Assembly (NCBI GenBank): GCA_046726955.1
Contig: JBKPBQ010000229.1
Coordinates: forward strand, 1-5,600
Source of the DNA: CAVPGH01 sp046726955
Lineage (GTDB): Bacteria; Acidobacteriota; Vicinamibacteria; Fen-336
Direction: 5' to 3'
DNA: 5,600 nt
Below the pieces are notes generated by a model that was not told the origin of the DNA, did no database searches, and saw only the letters and a list, made by a program, of their open reading frames with translations. Positions 5,350-5,600 of the stretch are shown here, piece after piece. The position numbers and the translations under genes are program-made. Positions within the stretch are counted from its first letter, which is position 1. Each line of letters begins with the position of its first letter.

Positions 5350-5600
5350 GTGCGCGCGCGGTTGTCGGCGATGATGTTCCTGCAGTTCTTCATCTGGGGT
5401 GCATGGTTCGTGACCATGGGGACGTACCTCCTCCAGGGCCTCCGCTTCACGGGGACGCAGACCGCGCAGGCCTACAGCACGATGCCGTGGGGAGCGATCG
5501 TGGCCCCGTTCCTCGTGGGCATGATCGCGGACCGGTTCTTCGCCGCCGAGAAGGTCCTGGGCGTGCTGCACCTCCTGGGCGCCGGTCTTCGCTATTACGC
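5350..5600 (+). CDS. N-terminal part of the NupG-like MFS permease, on the opposite strand (partial)
   Basis: The frame reads 'VRARLSAMMFLQFFIWGAWF' from the GTG at 5350, with ATG codons at 5371 and 5374, and stays open to the window edge (83 full codons). Helix 1 is MMFLQFFIWGAWFVTMGTYL. Helix 2 is STMPWGAIVAPFLVG, followed by the MFS loop motif G-M-I-A-D-R at ~5518-5535. Helix 3 begins 'EKVLGVLHLLGAGLRYYA'. This is the classic start of NupG-family permeases and is exactly what the minus-strand permease lacks. Joining it at the shared repeat gives 68 + 335 = 403 codons, close to the family's ~400-420. GTG 5350 is a tentative start, since family members usually begin a few residues before 'ARLSAMMFLQFF'. 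What follows 5600 decides whether this is a second gene or a duplicated fragment. Confidence 0.75.
   Translation, partial: MRARLSAMMFLQFFIWGAWFVTMGTYLLQGLRFTGTQTAQAYSTMPWGAIVAPFLVGMIADRFFAAEKVLGVLHLLGAGLRYY
5552..5600 (+). repeat. Right arm of the 49-bp inverted repeat (reaches the window edge)
   Basis: This arm is the inverted partner of 5285-5333, with 48 of 49 positions identical; the sole difference is G at 5591. A 218-bp segment (5334-5551) separates the arms. Because the match still holds at the last base of the window, the true repeat may be longer and could include the rest of the permease gene and more. Confidence 0.93.

Noticed and set aside
5334..5571. Minus-strand open frame extending the permease by ~80 residues to an ATG at 5571
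   Set aside because: The residues are Arg/His/Glu-rich with no membrane helix and are the antisense of the genuine permease N-terminus on the plus strand. An automatic 415-residue permease call here would carry a false N-terminus.
5350..5600. An independent, divergently transcribed second MFS gene
   Set aside because: It has no start region, it shares 48/49 bp with the other copy, and it supplies exactly the part the other copy lacks. A single split gene is more likely, though sequence beyond 5600 could overturn this.

Overview
The window is GC-rich and densely coding, with third codon positions dominated by G and C. It looks like a chromosomal segment of a high-GC soil or sediment bacterium. 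A CRTAC1-type repeat protein beside a GMC / Gfo-Idh-MocA / sugar-MFS gene set fits Acidobacteriota or a similar uncultured lineage, but this is a weak inference because no phylogenetic marker gene is present. I see no tRNA, rRNA, CRISPR array, transposase or phage gene.

Layout, left to right. (1) 1-959, minus: the N-terminal part of a secreted FG-GAP/VCBS-repeat protein of the CRTAC1 type, running off the left edge. (2) A 37-bp divergent gap with a small symmetric AT-rich element, then 997-1374, plus: a 125-residue lipoprotein with a carboxypeptidase-regulatory-like fold. It ends 4 bp from the next gene, tail to tail. (3) 1379-2527, minus: a Gfo/Idh/MocA oxidoreductase. (4) An 86-bp gap with a GC-rich hairpin of a widespread intergenic repeat type. 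(5) 2614-4314, minus: a GMC-family FAD oxidoreductase with a four-cysteine cluster. (6) From 4326 rightward on the minus strand: the body of a NupG-like MFS permease, 9 bp upstream of the GMC gene and probably translationally coupled to it.

The minus-strand genes read permease, GMC dehydrogenase, NAD(P)-type dehydrogenase. This is a plausible sugar uptake and oxidation operon. The combination recalls pathways that oxidise sugars or glycosides to keto-sugars, but no substrate can be read from the sequence and no hydrolase, isomerase or small dehydrogenase subunit is in view.

The most striking feature is at the right end. The permease lacks its first ~70 residues on the minus strand. Exactly those residues are encoded on the plus strand at 5350-5553, reading the opposite way. 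The two pieces share a 49-bp inverted repeat (5285-5333 and 5552-5600, one mismatch) enclosing 218 bp. Flipping the enclosed segment would restore one continuous reading frame of about 403 codons. The likeliest cause is a fold-back chimera or misassembly. A real inversion, inverted duplication or invertible switch is the less likely but more interesting alternative.
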